Shown here: positions 63,606-64,000 of the stretch, in pieces
How the letters are laid out: every line of letters starts with the position of its first letter
Position numbering within the stretch: the first letter of the stretch is position 1
DNA from: Prevotella bivia DSM 20514
Lineage (GTDB): Bacteria > Bacteroidota > Bacteroidia > Bacteroidales > Bacteroidaceae
NCBI RefSeq assembly: GCF_000262545.1
Contig: NZ_JH660660.1
Span: 768,975 to 832,974 of the forward strand
Direction: 5' to 3'
Length of the DNA: 64,000 bases
The notes under the pieces: generated by a model
The model's input: only the letters and a program-made list of their open reading frames with translations
Database searches by the model: none
What the model was told of the DNA's origin: nothing
Translations under genes and position numbers: made by a program

Positions 63606-64000
63606 TTATTCAGCCGTTAATGGATGAAAATAATTGAATATAAGTGTGGCCTTTGATTTGCCTATTATGTTTGTAAGTTCTTGAATATCAGTTGTTTTTA
63701 TCTTCTGAACGGTCTTAAACTCCTTCAAAAGTGTTTCTTTTGTCTTTGTTCCTATGCCTTGAATATCGTCTAACTCGCTATGTAGCTGGTGTTTAGATCG
63801 TTTGTTGCGATGGAACGAAATGGCATAGCGGTGGACTTCATCTTGTATCTGTGTAAGTGCTTTAAATAGTTCTGAGTCGGTTTTTAAGCCAATGGTTTGT
63901 GGCGGAAAGCCATAAAGTAGTTCGTTAGTGCGGTGTTTATTGTTCTTTGCGAGACCTGCAATAGGAATCTGAAGGTGGAGCTCGTCTTCAATAACAGCAC
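63606..64000 (-). CDS. uvrC: Excinuclease ABC subunit C, C-terminal part (gene continues past right edge)
   Basis: The minus-strand frame is open at the right edge and ends with TAA at 63606-63608, giving about 131 residues. LQIPIAGLAKNNKHRTNELL, followed by QIQDEVHRYAISFHRNKRSK, is the UvrC endonuclease region with the catalytic His. The ending LDDIQGIGTKTKETLLKEF is the first hairpin of the C-terminal (HhH)2 DNA-binding domain. UvrC makes both incisions in nucleotide excision repair. It is followed by dtd. Confidence 0.93.
   Translation of the reverse strand, partial: AVIEDELHLQIPIAGLAKNNKHRTNELLYGFPPQTIGLKTDSELFKALTQIQDEVHRYAISFHRNKRSKHQLHSELDDIQGIGTKTKETLLKEFKTVQKIKTTDIQELTNIIGKSKATLIFNYFHPLTAE

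Overview
The window looks like chromosomal DNA of a low-GC member of the Bacteroidales, most probably Prevotella or a close relative. The evidence is: many start regions carry the Bacteroidetes -7 promoter element TAnnTTTG and almost none carry a Shine-Dalgarno site; protein families are typical of the phylum (long-form IspG of about 633 residues, GH3-family protein, DUF4254, DUF3108, M56 peptidase with a TonB-type tail, outer-membrane beta-barrel receptor with a CarboxypepD-like N-terminus); the neighbourhood uvrC-dtd-mazG-deoC is a Bacteroidales order; and the one insertion sequence is of the IS1380 type. The species call is inference. No rRNA, tRNA or CRISPR array was recognised.

Layout. 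1-6.9 kb: envelope and glycan genes (fucosyltransferase-like GT, LpxL-type acyltransferase, GT4, LTA-synthase-like sulfatase fold enzyme, MsbA-like ABC exporter). 6.9-12.9 kb: RNA and translation genes (miaB, U32 peptidase-like, sufE, SpoU methyltransferase, cysS) with a broken Fic fragment. 13.2-17.8 kb: minus-strand operon rpoN, PAP2-like, purE, ispG, with two TAATG stop-start overlaps. 17.9-26.4 kb: histidine phosphatase, outer-membrane receptor, and an rnr / unknown / C1-peptidase lipoprotein operon. 26.5-34.2 kb: epimerase, PAP2_3/AUR1-like enzyme, small Lys-rich exported protein, GH3 protein, Ig-like lipoprotein, GT9. 34.24-34.68 kb: a gene-free stretch packed with DnaA-box-like sequences, a candidate replication origin. 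34.7-38.6 kb: DUF3108 protein, BlaI/M56 regulatory pair with visible operators, TPR protein. 39.0-45.7 kb: a small MITE-like hairpin element, then leuS, two tandem YitT paralogues, rdgB and DUF4254. 46-48.6 kb: acpP, fabF, rnc. 48.8-50.4 kb: complete IS1380-type element. 50.7-64 kb: ECF sigma factor with a membrane partner, mutS, lgt, ychF, polA, polyprenyl synthase, deoC, mazG-like, dtd and the C-terminal part of uvrC.

The most unusual non-coding feature is a dispersed AT-rich intergenic repeat with five copies in 64 kb, in both orientations. Each is built on a 16-bp-arm palindrome (TTTTTAATTTATTTTT / AAAAATAAATTAAAAA) or a decayed version of it, with flanking words resembling AACCTTTTATCACA or AAGGTGATGTTTT. 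One copy is split by the IS. Other candidates for follow-up are the DnaA-box cluster, a strong GUAA-tetraloop hairpin inside the first codons of rnc (possible RNase III self-control), palindromic operators at blaI, and repeated TTGCACA words around the acpP promoter.
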